Of a stretch of DNA of 64,000 nt, positions 43,804-52,765 are shown piece by piece. The stretch comes from Anaerofustis sp. (lineage in GTDB: Bacteria; Bacillota; Clostridia; Eubacteriales; Anaerofustaceae). The notes under the pieces were generated by a model that was not told where the DNA came from, did no database searches, and was given only the letters and a program-made list of their open reading frames with translations. A program made the position numbers and the translations under genes. The stretch's first letter is position 1. Each line of letters starts with the position of its first letter. The stretch lies in the NCBI RefSeq assembly GCF_019420015.1, contig NZ_JAHZIA010000007.1, positions 40,547 through 104,546 of the forward strand. The letters run 5' to 3'.

Positions 43804-44748
43804 TTATATAAGAGAAAGAGATTTTAATATAAAAATCCAAAAGGTTAATGTAACAGAGCTGAACATGGTTGTCAGCATAACAACACTTGATGTTAAAGTT
43901 CCTTCATGTCCCATATTTTTAGCCATAATATAAGAACTTACGGTTGTTGCGGAACCTAGCATGACAAGTATTGTTACCAGATAGTCGTTTCTGTATCCAA
44001 TAGCAACGGCAAAAGGTATAAACAGTATACAGAATACTAATAACTTAAAAACAGAGCATATTAATGCAGGTTTTATTTTTCTAAAAGCTTTTTTTAAATT
44101 AAAACTTGCTCCTATTGTTATAAGACCCAGAGGAGTTGCTGTGGAAGCTAAACTTGACAATGTTTTATTAAGTATAATACTTTTTTTAAAACCTGATAAT
44201 GACCATATAAGTCCTAAAAATATCCCTATTATAATAGGGTTTGTTATTATTCCTCTTAATGTTTTGGTTATCATTTGTTTGTTTAAATTATGTTCTTTTT
44301 TATTAAATAAAGATAGAACGATAACTGCAGTAACGTTATAGAGAGGAACAGCACCTATGAGCATTAAAGGGGATGCTCCTATATTTCCATATATATTTTG
44401 AACGAAAGCTATCCCTATTATTGAAGCAGAGCTTCTGTATGAAGACTGTATAAATTCTCCTTGTATTGATTTATCTTTAAAAAACATTGATACGAAATAT
44501 GAAATGATAATAGATATAAATGTAGTAATAAAACAAAATATTACGAACTTACTATCCCAAAGTTTAATAAAATTTGTTGAACTTATATCTTGAAATAACA
44601 ATAAGGGTAAAGCTAAATTAAAAACAAATTTGTTGAGCCCCTTTTCAAATTCATCATTAATAATATTTAATTTCTTTAATAATATACCAATTACCATAAT
44701 AAGAAAAATAGGTATTGTTGCATTCAAACTAAAAATAAAATTATTCAT
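43804..44748 (-). CDS. AEC-family transporter (auxin efflux carrier type)
   Basis: Inner-membrane carrier of 314 residues with ten predicted helices. The start LNATIPIFLIMVIGILLKKLNIIND and the second half (IGASFNLKKAFRKIKPALICSVFKLL) follow the AEC family, whose bacterial members transport malate or other small carboxylates. The GS-rich motif in the last third (LVMLGSATTVSSYIMAKNMG) is also typical. It is monocistronic; substrate unknown. A parS site abuts its 3' end. Confidence 0.88.
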   Translation of the reverse strand: MNNFIFSLNATIPIFLIMVIGILLKKLNIINDEFEKGLNKFVFNLALPLLLFQDISSTNFIKLWDSKFVIFCFITTFISIIISYFVSMFFKDKSIQGEFIQSSYRSSASIIGIAFVQNIYGNIGASPLMLIGAVPLYNVTAVIVLSLFNKKEHNLNKQMITKTLRGIITNPIIIGIFLGLIWSLSGFKKSIILNKTLSSLASTATPLGLITIGASFNLKKAFRKIKPALICSVFKLLVFCILFIPFAVAIGYRNDYLVTILVMLGSATTVSSYIMAKNMGHEGTLTSSVVMLTTMFSSVTLTFWIFILKSLSLI

Positions 44749-44932
44749 TTTGTTAACCTCATTTTAAAAAGTTTATCATAGGTAATACATTATTACAATA
44801 AAACTGTTTTAACATTATCTGATTATACATATATAGTAAAAATTAGTGAATGATATTTGATACATAATATTTGAAAAAAAAATCAATAGTAGTATAATTG
44901 TTAATGCAATATACATAAAAGCAGGTGATTGT

Positions 44933-45691
44933 ATGCATAATTTAAAATCTTTTATAACCGAATCTCATACAATAAAATATTCAAATGTAGATAATAACAA
45001 TATGTTAAAACCTATGGAAGCTGCAAGATGGTTTCAAGATATATTTTTAAAACAAGATGAAGTTTTAGGAATTAAAAGAAACGGAGATTTTACGTGGATA
45101 TTGTTAAATTATGATATGAATATTTATGAATATGGCAAAATAGGAGATAAAATAAAAATAGAAACATATCCTTATTCTTTTAATAAGTTTTATGGCAACA
45201 GAATGTTTTTTTTGAAAGATATGGATGATAATATTCTGATTGAAGCTAAGACAAGGTGGCTCTTGGTTGAAAAAAATACTTTTAAAATAAAAAAAGTTAC
45301 AAAAGAAATAGCAGAAGTATATGATTTACATGAAATTGATAAGGGAAAAGGTTTTGATGTTGATAAAATAGAAGACAGTTTATTTGATAATATAGAATCA
45401 AAGAAACTTAATATAAGACAAAGTGATTTGGATATAAATAATCATGTTAACAATACTCTTTATTTTTCTTATTTTTATGATTTTATCGACAATGAAATAT
45501 TGACAAAATATCAACCTTATAAAATACAAGTTACTTATAAAAAGCAAATAAAAATTGATGATAAACCAAAAGTGTATACAAAAAATATTGTAGATAACGG
45601 TCAGTTATATACAAACATAAAAATATGCAGTGACAATAACGATAAATATACACTAATTAAAATACTTTGGAAAAGAAAAAATGAATATTAA
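44933..45691 (+). CDS. Acyl-ACP thioesterase
   Basis: Double hotdog-fold enzyme that releases fatty acids from acyl carrier protein. The 252 residues start SHTIKYSNVDNNNMLKPMEAARWFQDI and hold the second hotdog from about residue 155 with the conserved RQSDLDINNHVNNTLYFSY; the N-x-H-x-N type pattern (NNHVNN) marks the FatA-like active site. GGTGATTGT precedes the start. rlmH overlaps its 3' end by 11 bp, so they are coupled. Chain-length preference cannot be read. Confidence 0.88.
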   Translation: MHNLKSFITESHTIKYSNVDNNNMLKPMEAARWFQDIFLKQDEVLGIKRNGDFTWILLNYDMNIYEYGKIGDKIKIETYPYSFNKFYGNRMFFLKDMDDNILIEAKTRWLLVEKNTFKIKKVTKEIAEVYDLHEIDKGKGFDVDKIEDSLFDNIESKKLNIRQSDLDINNHVNNTLYFSYFYDFIDNEILTKYQPYKIQVTYKKQIKIDDKPKVYTKNIVDNGQLYTNIKICSDNNDKYTLIKILWKRKNEY

Positions 45692-46154
45692 TATAATATG
45701 TGTAGGTAAGTTAAAAGAAAAATATTTAAAAGAAGCTCAAACTGAATACGTAAAAAGAATATCCAGATTTACAAAAATAAATATAATAGAGATTGCAGAT
45801 GAAAAACTAACCGGTTCAGAGTCCCTTGATGAATTGGCAAAAGAAAAAGAAGGAGTAAAAATTTTAAATAAATTAAATAAAAATTCTTATATTTTTGCAA
45901 TGGATATAAAAGGATGTCAGATGAATTCTGTTGAGTTTGCTGAAAAAATAGATAATTTAATTTTAAAGGGTAAAAGTAATTTTACTTTTATTATCGGAGG
46001 AAGTTTAGGTCTTAGTAAAGATGTATTAAATGTTGCAGATAAAAAGCTTTCATTTTCTTCAATGACTTTTCCTCATCAATTATTCAGAGTTATGCTTCTT
46101 GAACAAATTTACAGATGTTTCAAAATCAATAATAACGAAACTTATCATAAATAA
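45681..46154 (+). CDS. rlmH: 23S rRNA (pseudouridine1915-N3)-methyltransferase
   Basis: SPOUT-class methyltransferase acting on pseudouridine 1915 in helix 69 of 23S rRNA. The 157 residues show the typical start INIICVGKLKEKYLKEA, the knot SAM site FIIGGSLGLSKDV and the end of the family, FPHQLFRVMLLEQIYRCFKI. The length is standard. It overlaps the thioesterase gene by 11 bp. In many Firmicutes rlmH also lies within a few tens of kb of the origin, as here. Confidence 0.95.
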   Translation: MNINIICVGKLKEKYLKEAQTEYVKRISRFTKINIIEIADEKLTGSESLDELAKEKEGVKILNKLNKNSYIFAMDIKGCQMNSVEFAEKIDNLILKGKSNFTFIIGGSLGLSKDVLNVADKKLSFSSMTFPHQLFRVMLLEQIYRCFKINNNETYHK

Positions 46155-46207
46155 GATAAAGTATTTATATGATGTACGATATAAATATGTAATAATAAGA
46201 GGTAATT

Positions 46208-46870
46208 ATGAATAATAAGAAGCAGATGTCCGAAACGTATAGGTTGGGAATAATACTTGCTCTTGTGGGAGGTTTCCTTGACGCATATACTTATATTTCC
46301 AGAGGAAATGTTTTTGCAAATGCGCAAACTGGAAATATAGTTTTGCTTGGAGTAAACTTTGCACAGGGTAATTTAAAAATGGTCGGTTTTTATTTTCTGC
46401 CAATTCTGGCATTTTTTATAGGGATAATAGCTGCGGAAATGATAAAAAAGAGACATAAATACAATGAAAACATACATTGGAGACAAATAATAATAGTAAT
46501 AGAAATAATAACATTACTGATTGTTGGTTTTATTCCCGGCGGAAGACTTGATATGTTAAGTAATATTTTAATTTCATTTGTTTGTTCTTTGCAGGTTGAA
46601 AGTTTTAGAAAAGTAAACGGAAATGCTTATGCAACTACAATGTGTACCGGTAATTTAAGAAGTGCCACAGAGCATTTATATAATTTTAAACAGACAAAAG
46701 ATAAAAATCTTTTAAAGAACAGTATTCAATATTATGGTATCATATGTTTCTTTATTATAGGTGCAATAATAGGCAGTATCCTTACGGATATTTTTATGAC
46801 AAAATCGGTTTTATTTACTCTTATAGGTCTTTTAACTGTTTTTATGCTTATGTTTAAGGAAGAAATATAA
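46208..46870 (+). CDS. DUF1275 (YoaK) family membrane protein
   Basis: Membrane protein of 220 residues with about six helices and the DUF1275 signature: LALVGGFLDAYTYISRGNVFANAQTGNIV and, later, ATTMCTGNLRSATEHLY with TGN motifs in the two halves. Function unknown; a transporter role has been suggested for the family. AAGAGGTAATT is the ribosome site. It follows rlmH by 53 bp and ends at a small terminator. Confidence 0.88.
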   Translation: MNNKKQMSETYRLGIILALVGGFLDAYTYISRGNVFANAQTGNIVLLGVNFAQGNLKMVGFYFLPILAFFIGIIAAEMIKKRHKYNENIHWRQIIIVIEIITLLIVGFIPGGRLDMLSNILISFVCSLQVESFRKVNGNAYATTMCTGNLRSATEHLYNFKQTKDKNLLKNSIQYYGIICFFIIGAIIGSILTDIFMTKSVLFTLIGLLTVFMLMFKEEI

Positions 46871-46873
46871 AGG

Positions 46874-46901
46874 AGATGAAATGTATTTTTCATCTTTTTT
46901 T
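46874..46901 (+). terminator. Terminator after the DUF1275 gene
   Basis: AGATGAAA / TTTCATCT stem followed by a T-run. Confidence 0.75.
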
Positions 46902-47062
46902 ATATATGTTTAAAAGATATTATTATATTAATAAAAAGATAAATAGTATGGAAAAATTTTTAATTATATATATTGTACATCAGATCTTTTTATAAAATAT
47001 TAAAGGAGTAACTCTTATACTTATAAATATAAAAACAATCAAAAAATAAATTTTGTTTTTTC

Positions 47063-47162
47063 TTGACAGTAATCTTTGCAATGATATAATTATTTATTGA
47101 AAGAAAGCGTCTTGCATCCTGGCTGCTTCAGCCAAAAATAAGGAGCGAGAACGGAGGTTAAA
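47063..47162 (+). promoter_or_regulatory. Promoter and structured leader of the ECF S-component gene
   Basis: TTGACA at 47063-47068, TATAAT at 47085-47090 (16-bp spacer). The leader of about 65 nt has an inner hairpin GGCTG-CTT-CAGCC (47121-47133) and an outer stem in which GCGTCTTGCATCC (47107-47119) can pair with GGAGCGAGAACG (47142-47153) with two single-base bulges. The outer stem ends at the ribosome site GGAGG (47153-47157). This could hide or expose that site. I could not match it to a known riboswitch. Confidence 0.6.
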
Positions 47163-47753
47163 ATGAATAAAATATTTAATGATACCAAAGAGTTCACTTT
47201 TTTAAGTGTTATGTTTGGTATTACCATCTTTTTTACGTATACGGCAGGTATGATCCCTGCGGGAATGGCGTCGGTAGCCATACTTTGCTTTATACCGACA
47301 GTTATTACATCTTTAATTTATGGTCCTAAAGCAGGGGCATTTATGGGTTTTCTAGCCGGACTTGTATCTTTGTCAAAGGCTATTGTTGCTCCGGCAGGGA
47401 TATTGGATCCTTATTTTATTAATCCTTTGGTTTCTGTTTTTCCAAGAATCTTCATAGGTATAATCCCTTATTATGTTTATAAATTAGTAAAAAAAATAAG
47501 TAAATCAAAAAGTATAAGCTTTTTTGTTTCCGGGGCTATGGGAGCTATAATAAATACGGCATTAGTTATGCCGATGTTATATATATTATATGCCACACAG
47601 ATAGCACAAGCTGTAGGTAGTAGTTTTAAAGTGTTATTGATGGGTATTATTACTTCTTCAATGTTAATAGAAGCCGCTGTTATGGGGGTATTTACACTTG
47701 CGGTGATGATAGTATATATTAAGAAAAATCCAAATATAAATGCGGATAAATAG
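47163..47753 (+). CDS. ECF transporter S component (pantothenate-type likely)
   Basis: Substrate-binding membrane subunit of an energy-coupling-factor vitamin importer: 196 residues, about six helices. The pattern GMIPAGMASVAILCFIPTVITSLIYGPKAGAFMGFLAGLVSL fits ECF S components, with the GPKxGAxxGFxxGL signature. It is followed after 10 bp by coaX, a pantothenate kinase-type gene, so pantothenate is the likely ligand (PanT). The ATPase and T subunits are not in the window and are probably shared and encoded elsewhere. The leader may be regulatory. Confidence 0.85.
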   Translation: MNKIFNDTKEFTFLSVMFGITIFFTYTAGMIPAGMASVAILCFIPTVITSLIYGPKAGAFMGFLAGLVSLSKAIVAPAGILDPYFINPLVSVFPRIFIGIIPYYVYKLVKKISKSKSISFFVSGAMGAIINTALVMPMLYILYATQIAQAVGSSFKVLLMGIITSSMLIEAAVMGVFTLAVMIVYIKKNPNINADK

Positions 47754-47763
47754 GAGATAAAGA

Positions 47764-48537
47764 ATGATTTTAGTTATTGATGTCGGAAATACAACGACAC
47801 AGCTTGGAATATTCAAAGGTGAAGAATTAATACATGATTTTAGATATATAACCAAACAGGATAGAACAAGTGATGAAATTGGAACGCTTATGATAGCTTT
47901 TTTCTCTCATTTTGGAATTAATATAAAGGATTTCCAGGGTGCTATTATATCAAGTGTTGTTCCTGATGTTAATTACCATCTTGTAAATGCAATTAAAAAA
48001 TATTTATGTGTTGATCCTATGATTGTCGGAAGCGGCATAAAAACCGGTATAAATGTCAGAACAGACAATCCAAAAGAGGTTGGAGCAGACAGGATTGTAG
48101 ATGCTGCGGCAGCTTATAATATTTATAAGTGTCCTGTAATTGTTGTAAATTTCGGTACGGCTACAAGATACGATTATGTAAATAATGAAGGAATATTTTC
48201 TTATGCCGTAACGTCTCCCGGTATACAAATATCTGCTGATGCACTTTGGAAGCAGGCGGCAAAACTTCCTAAAATAGAAATTGAGAAACCTAAAAGTATA
48301 TTGGCAAGCAATACAACTACCAGTATGCAAGCAGGTCTGGTATATGGATATATAGGACAAGTGGAATATGTTATTAACAAAATGAAAGAAGAATTAAATC
48401 AAGAAGGAATTAAAGTTGTTGCATGCGGGGGATACGGAAAAATTATTTATCCGGAGACAGATGTCATTGATACTTTTGACCCATTACTTACATTAAAAGG
48501 ATTGAAGATTATTTATGATAAAAACAAAAAGAAATAA
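47764..48537 (+). CDS. coaX: Type III pantothenate kinase, divergent
   Basis: ASKHA-fold enzyme expected to phosphorylate pantothenate, the first step of coenzyme A synthesis. The 257 residues start MILVIDVGNTTTQLGIF (phosphate-1 motif) and keep DNPKEVGADRIVDAAAAY, with the catalytic Asp and substrate-binding Arg. However, the motif that normally reads DFGTATT reads NFGTATR here, the usual GG before the APG turn is replaced by YA (SYAVTSPG), and the Arg of SRxAKLP is Gln (KQAAKLP). These are conserved active-site positions, so activity may be altered. GGAGATAAAGA precedes the start; it overlaps dus by 23 bp. Confidence 0.85.
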   Translation: MILVIDVGNTTTQLGIFKGEELIHDFRYITKQDRTSDEIGTLMIAFFSHFGINIKDFQGAIISSVVPDVNYHLVNAIKKYLCVDPMIVGSGIKTGINVRTDNPKEVGADRIVDAAAAYNIYKCPVIVVNFGTATRYDYVNNEGIFSYAVTSPGIQISADALWKQAAKLPKIEIEKPKSILASNTTTSMQAGLVYGYIGQVEYVINKMKEELNQEGIKVVACGGYGKIIYPETDVIDTFDPLLTLKGLKIIYDKNKKK

Positions 48538-49531
48538 TTATTTCACTGAATTATTTGAATCTAATAAAAATAAAGCTATATTAGCACCGATGGCAGGAGT
48601 AACAACCCTGCCTTATCGTTTATTTATGAGAGAAATGGGATGTCGTGTTTTTGTAAGCGAGATGGTAAGTGCAAAAGGTTTATTTTACGGAAGCAAGAAT
48701 ACTTTCCCACTAATGGAAACAAATGTACTTGAACATTCGGATTGTAAGACGGGTATCCAAATATTTGGAAGTGATGCCGATATTATGGGAGAGGTAACAA
48801 AAAAATATTTAAATGATACTGATTTTGATTTTATAGATATCAATATGGGATGTCCCATGAAAAAAATCGTTAATAACGGTGATGGTTCTGCATTATTAAA
48901 AGATTTGAAAAAAGCATATAAGGTTGTGAAATCAGTTAAAGATAATTCAATAAAACCACTTAGCGTTAAAGTCAGACTAGGATTTAATGAAAAAAATATA
49001 ATTGATATAGTTAAAGCTGTAGAGGATGGCGGAGCAGATATGATTACTGTTCACGGTCGTACCAGAGAACAGGTTTTTAACGGAGATGTCGATTATACCG
49101 AAATAAAAAAGGCAAAAGAATATTGTTCTGTTCCTGTAGTAGTAAATGGGGATTTGGATAATTATATAAAAGCAAAAGAGAAAATGGAATATACAAATAC
49201 CGATGCAGTAATGATCGGAAGAGGAGCAAATTACAATCCTTTTATATTTTTACAGTTTTCGGATATTCTAGAAGGTAAAGAAGTAATGGATTATTCATTG
49301 GAAGATAAAATAAATGCAGCAAGGAAACATTTTGAAATACATATGGAATATTCTACAGGTAAAAAGAAAGTTGTTGAATTTAGGAAATATCTTTATTGGT
49401 ATATAAAAGGTATAAAGAACAGTGCTAAAATAAGAAATAATATAAACAATATTGTTGAACCTGAACATGTTTATGAAATATTTGATAAAATAGATAAAAT
49501 TTTAATCGAAGGAAAAGGTGATGTAGAATGA
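48515..49531 (+). CDS. dus: tRNA-dihydrouridine synthase
   Basis: FMN-dependent enzyme that reduces uridines in the tRNA D-loop. The 338 residues include LAPMAGVTTLPYRLFMREMGC at the start, the catalytic-cysteine motif DINMGCPMKKIVNNGDGSALL, and VHGRTREQVFNG for substrate binding, then GRGANYNPFIF. The start overlaps the end of coaX by 23 bp and its stop overlaps the start of the yicC gene by 4 bp, so the run coaX-dus-yicC is coupled. Target uridines are not predictable. Confidence 0.93.
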   Translation: MIKTKRNNYFTELFESNKNKAILAPMAGVTTLPYRLFMREMGCRVFVSEMVSAKGLFYGSKNTFPLMETNVLEHSDCKTGIQIFGSDADIMGEVTKKYLNDTDFDFIDINMGCPMKKIVNNGDGSALLKDLKKAYKVVKSVKDNSIKPLSVKVRLGFNEKNIIDIVKAVEDGGADMITVHGRTREQVFNGDVDYTEIKKAKEYCSVPVVVNGDLDNYIKAKEKMEYTNTDAVMIGRGANYNPFIFLQFSDILEGKEVMDYSLEDKINAARKHFEIHMEYSTGKKKVVEFRKYLYWYIKGIKNSAKIRNNINNIVEPEHVYEIFDKIDKILIEGKGDVE

Positions 49532-50403
49532 AAAGTATGACGGGTTTTGGAAGAGGAGAATACAGAAGTGCAGATCTTGTTGTTGATGTGGAAATAAAAA
49601 CCATAAATCATAGATACAGAGACTTTAACATAAGATTACCCAGGAAATATTCTTCTTTTGAAGAAAAGATAAGAAATTTTATAAGCAATAAAATAAACAG
49701 AGGAAGAATTGATGTTTTTATCAAAACAGAAAAATTTTCAGGTGAAGATATTTCTTTGTTTTATGATGATGTATTAGCAAAAGAATATTATGATATTTTA
49801 AATAAAATAAAAACTGATTTTAAAGATATAAAAGATGATATTTCGGTAAATACAATTGCCAGATATCCGGAAGTAGTTAAAGCTCAAGAAGCGGAAGTTG
49901 ACTTAGATGAACAATGGAAATACTTTGAAGCTGCTTTAAATGATGCAGTAAATACTTTGGTTGAAAGCAGAGAGAATGAGGGCGAAGCTTTAAAGAAAGA
50001 TTTTATTAAAAGAATAGAAATTATCTCTAAGGAAAGTGAAAATATATCAAATCTTGCCCATGAAATACCGAAAAATTATGCAAAAGAATTAAATGAAAAT
50101 ATAGAGAAATATAAAATCGGAATTATAGACAGTGACAGAATAGCAACGGAAATAGCAATTTATGCTGAAAAGGTGAATATAACAGAAGAATTGGTAAGAC
50201 TAAAAAACCATTTAAAATCATTTTTGTCAATCATTGAAAAATCGGAACCGATAGGCAGAAAGCTAGATTTTCTTTTACAAGAGATTAACAGAGAAGCAAA
50301 TACAATAGCATCTAAATCCAACAGTTTTGAAATAAGTTCTGCCGTTGTTGAAATAAAAAGCGAACTTGAGAAGATAAGAGAACAAATTCAAAATATAGAA
50401 TAG
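49528..50403 (+). CDS. yicC: YicC-family endoribonuclease
   Basis: 291-residue protein with the family start MKSMTGFGRGEY and end (REANTIASKSNSFEISSAVVEIKSELEKIREQIQN in parts). KTINHRYRDFNIRLPRKY is another conserved segment. Characterised E. coli YicC degrades a small RNA; the B. subtilis homologue is YloC. It lies between dus (4-bp overlap) and gmk (11-bp gap), the usual yloC-gmk order. Confidence 0.93.
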   Translation: MKSMTGFGRGEYRSADLVVDVEIKTINHRYRDFNIRLPRKYSSFEEKIRNFISNKINRGRIDVFIKTEKFSGEDISLFYDDVLAKEYYDILNKIKTDFKDIKDDISVNTIARYPEVVKAQEAEVDLDEQWKYFEAALNDAVNTLVESRENEGEALKKDFIKRIEIISKESENISNLAHEIPKNYAKELNENIEKYKIGIIDSDRIATEIAIYAEKVNITEELVRLKNHLKSFLSIIEKSEPIGRKLDFLLQEINREANTIASKSNSFEISSAVVEIKSELEKIREQIQNIE

Positions 50404-50414
50404 GAGACTAAATA

Positions 50415-50960
50415 ATGAAAGGCAGTTTATTTGTTATATCAGGTCCTTCCGGAAGCGGAAAAAGTACAATATGCAAAGAACTTGAAAAAGAAGAAAATAT
50501 TAAAATTTCAATTTCAGCTACTACCCGTGATATTAGAAACGGAGAAGAAGAGGGAATTAACTATTATTTTTTAAGTAAAGAAGAATTTGAAAGAAAAATA
50601 TCCGAAAATGCATTTTATGAATATGCCAAAGTTTTTAATAACTACTATGGTACTTTGAAGGATAAAGTGGACGAGATGTTAAAGGATGGCTATAATGTTA
50701 TTTTAGAAATAGATGTTCAGGGTGCAATGCAAATCAGAGAGCAGAACAAAGATGCTGTTTTAATTTTCATTATGCCGCCAAGTGAAGAAGAACTTATTAA
50801 AAGACTTACAGGCAGAAATACGGAAAGCGAAGAACAGTTAAAGCTTAGAATAGAAACGGCAAAAGAAGAAATATCTTATAAAGATAAATATGATTATGTG
50901 GTAATAAATGATAATCTTGAAAAAGCCGTAGAAGAAATAAAAGAAATAATTTTAAAATAA
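50415..50960 (+). CDS. gmk: Guanylate kinase
   Basis: Phosphorylates GMP to GDP. The P-loop GPSGSGKST is at residues 10-18, the GMP-binding SISATTRDIRNGEEEGINYYFL and YEYAKVFNNYYGT follow, and VILEIDVQGAMQIR is the Walker B region. 181 residues. It is part of the dus-yicC-gmk run and continues the guanine nucleotide path of guaBA. rpoZ, its usual next gene, is absent here, replaced by an epimerase gene. Confidence 0.95.
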   Translation: MKGSLFVISGPSGSGKSTICKELEKEENIKISISATTRDIRNGEEEGINYYFLSKEEFERKISENAFYEYAKVFNNYYGTLKDKVDEMLKDGYNVILEIDVQGAMQIREQNKDAVLIFIMPPSEEELIKRLTGRNTESEEQLKLRIETAKEEISYKDKYDYVVINDNLEKAVEEIKEIILK

Positions 50961-50981
50961 AATAAAAAAGGAAGAAAACAA

Positions 50982-51650
50982 ATGGAATATAAAATCAGTC
51001 CATCTCTTATGTGTATGGATTTATTAAATATTGAATCACAAATAAAAATTCTTAACAAATATGTTTATTCTTATCATATAGATATTATTGACGGTGTTTA
51101 TTTTAAGAATTTTTCTTTTACACCACCGTTTATGAAAGCAATAAGAACCATAACCGATAAAAAATTGGATGCCCATGTTATGCTTATAGATCCTTTTTAT
51201 TATCTTAATAATATGATTGAGAGCGGAGCCGATTGCGTAAGTATACATTCTGAAAAGTTAGTAAACGAAGCTTATAGAACAAGTTCTTTTCTCCATAAAA
51301 ATAATAGAGAATTTGGAGTTGTGTTGAGTCCTGCTTCAGGAGTTTCAACTTTATTACCTTACATAAATGAAATTGACAAGGTTACGGTTATGAGCGAAGA
51401 ACCCGGGTTTGCAGGAGGAGATTTTATTCCTTCATGCTTAAATAAGATAGAAGAACTTGTAAAAATAAGAGAGAAACATCATTTGAACTTTTTGATAGAA
51501 GTAGATGGTGTTGTAAACCAAGATCACTTTAAGGAATATAAAGATGCAGGAGTCGACATATATATAGTCGGAAACAGAGGGTTGTTTTCATTGGATGAAG
51601 ACTTGGAAAAAGCTGTAAATATAACTTTAGAACAAATAGATAAAGCGTAA
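50982..51650 (+). CDS. alsE: D-allulose-6-phosphate 3-epimerase (AlsE-like)
   Basis: TIM-barrel sugar phosphate epimerase of the ribulose-phosphate 3-epimerase family, 222 residues. It is closer to AlsE than to Rpe: ISPSLMCMDLL at the start, YHIDIIDGVYFKNFSFTPPFM, and KVTVMSEEPGFAGGDFIPSCLNKIEEL, with IEVDGVVNQ near the end. The metal ligands would be the conserved His and Asp in YHIDIIDG and the later Asp of EVDG. Role: interconverts allulose 6-phosphate and fructose 6-phosphate. It follows gmk by 21 bp; no other allose genes are nearby. Confidence 0.82.
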   Translation: MEYKISPSLMCMDLLNIESQIKILNKYVYSYHIDIIDGVYFKNFSFTPPFMKAIRTITDKKLDAHVMLIDPFYYLNNMIESGADCVSIHSEKLVNEAYRTSSFLHKNNREFGVVLSPASGVSTLLPYINEIDKVTVMSEEPGFAGGDFIPSCLNKIEELVKIREKHHLNFLIEVDGVVNQDHFKEYKDAGVDIYIVGNRGLFSLDEDLEKAVNITLEQIDKA

Positions 51651-51672
51651 ATTAAATATTATAATTTATTAT

Positions 51673-51705
51673 AAAAAAGTTCTAATTAATATTAGAACTT
51701 TTTAT
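51673..51705. terminator. Bidirectional terminator after alsE
   Basis: AAAAAGTTCTAAT / ATTAGAACTTTTT with loop TAAT; its right end overlaps the stop codon of the convergent antiporter gene. Confidence 0.88.
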
Positions 51706-52649
51706 CTTATACATATATATGTCATGTAAATAATATACATAACAATCATTATAAATCCTTCTTTTTTATTAATATCTGTTTTTGAAATGCAGAAGAAATA
51801 TGTAATTATACTTACTATGCAAAGAACAATTAAATCGATAACTGATTCCATCGTTACAACTATAGGCTGTATAGCAGAAGCCATTCCTAAAATCAAAAGT
51901 ATGTTGAATATATTTGAGCCTATTATGTTTCCCAGTGCCATATCGCTGTCACCTTTTTTTGCTGCGACCATACTTGTTACAAGTTCCGGCAGGCTTGTTC
52001 CGAGTGCAATAATCGTAAGACCTATTAAATTTGCGCTAAGTCCTATTGCTGCAGCAATGGAAGAAGCTCCGTCTACAACCATATCTCCTCCCCATATAAC
52101 TCCGATTAATCCTATTATTATATACAAGATACTCATTAAAGGAGACAGTGTTTTAAAATCTTCTTCAAGGGTTTCTTTGTTCTTAATTGCTGATATTATC
52201 ATATATATTAAAAACAATACAAATAAAATCAAAAGAACTATTCCTTCTATTTTGCCCAGTGTAATAATATCTTTTCCAAAAATAAAATCGGATATGAAAA
52301 ATAACAATAATATACTGATTAGAATTGAAAAAGGATATTCTCCTTTTATTAAACTTTTTTTCACTCTAATCGGTGTTATTAAAGCACATACTCCTCCGAC
52401 AATCAGTAAATTAAATATATTTGAGCCAATAACATTAGCAATTGCAATTGCATTTTCACCTTTTATTGCGGCAGATATACTTACAGCTGCTTCGGGTGCA
52501 CTTGTACCCATTGCAACAATCGTAAGACCTATAATAATAGTAGGAACTTTTAAAAGTTTTGCAATTGAACTTGCTCCGTCAACAAGAAAATCTGCTCCTT
52601 TTATTAAAAACAAAAAACCTAAAAATAATATAATAAAATCTTTAATCAT
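51702..52649 (-). CDS. Calcium/sodium antiporter (CaCA, YrbG-like)
   Basis: Inner-membrane cation exchanger of 315 residues with ten helices in two inverted repeats. The alpha-repeats are plain: GLTIVAMGTSAPEAAVSISAAIKGENAIAIANVIGSNIFN and GLTIIALGTSLPELVTSMVAAKKGDSDMALGNIIGSNIFN (quoted in part), with the ion-binding Glu in SAPE and LPEL. It is monocistronic. Na/Ca exchange is the family role; K dependence cannot be judged. Confidence 0.92.
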   Translation of the reverse strand: MIKDFIILFLGFLFLIKGADFLVDGASSIAKLLKVPTIIIGLTIVAMGTSAPEAAVSISAAIKGENAIAIANVIGSNIFNLLIVGGVCALITPIRVKKSLIKGEYPFSILISILLLFFISDFIFGKDIITLGKIEGIVLLILFVLFLIYMIISAIKNKETLEEDFKTLSPLMSILYIIIGLIGVIWGGDMVVDGASSIAAAIGLSANLIGLTIIALGTSLPELVTSMVAAKKGDSDMALGNIIGSNIFNILLILGMASAIQPIVVTMESVIDLIVLCIVSIITYFFCISKTDINKKEGFIMIVMYIIYMTYICIR

Positions 52650-52765
52650 ATTTTCTCCTTAAAATAAAAAAACTTATATATAAATACATAAGTTTAATAT
52701 TAATAAAGCCTATGTGAAAATTTTGTATAAATATAATATATTTTATAATAAATATTTATACGGTG

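Noticed and set aside
47097..47162. preQ1 or THF riboswitch
   Set aside because: Stem and loop sizes and the conserved bases do not fit either class.
51787..52662. 291-codon plus-strand frame
   Set aside because: Antisense to the CaCA antiporter, whose duplicated alpha-repeats are unmistakable.
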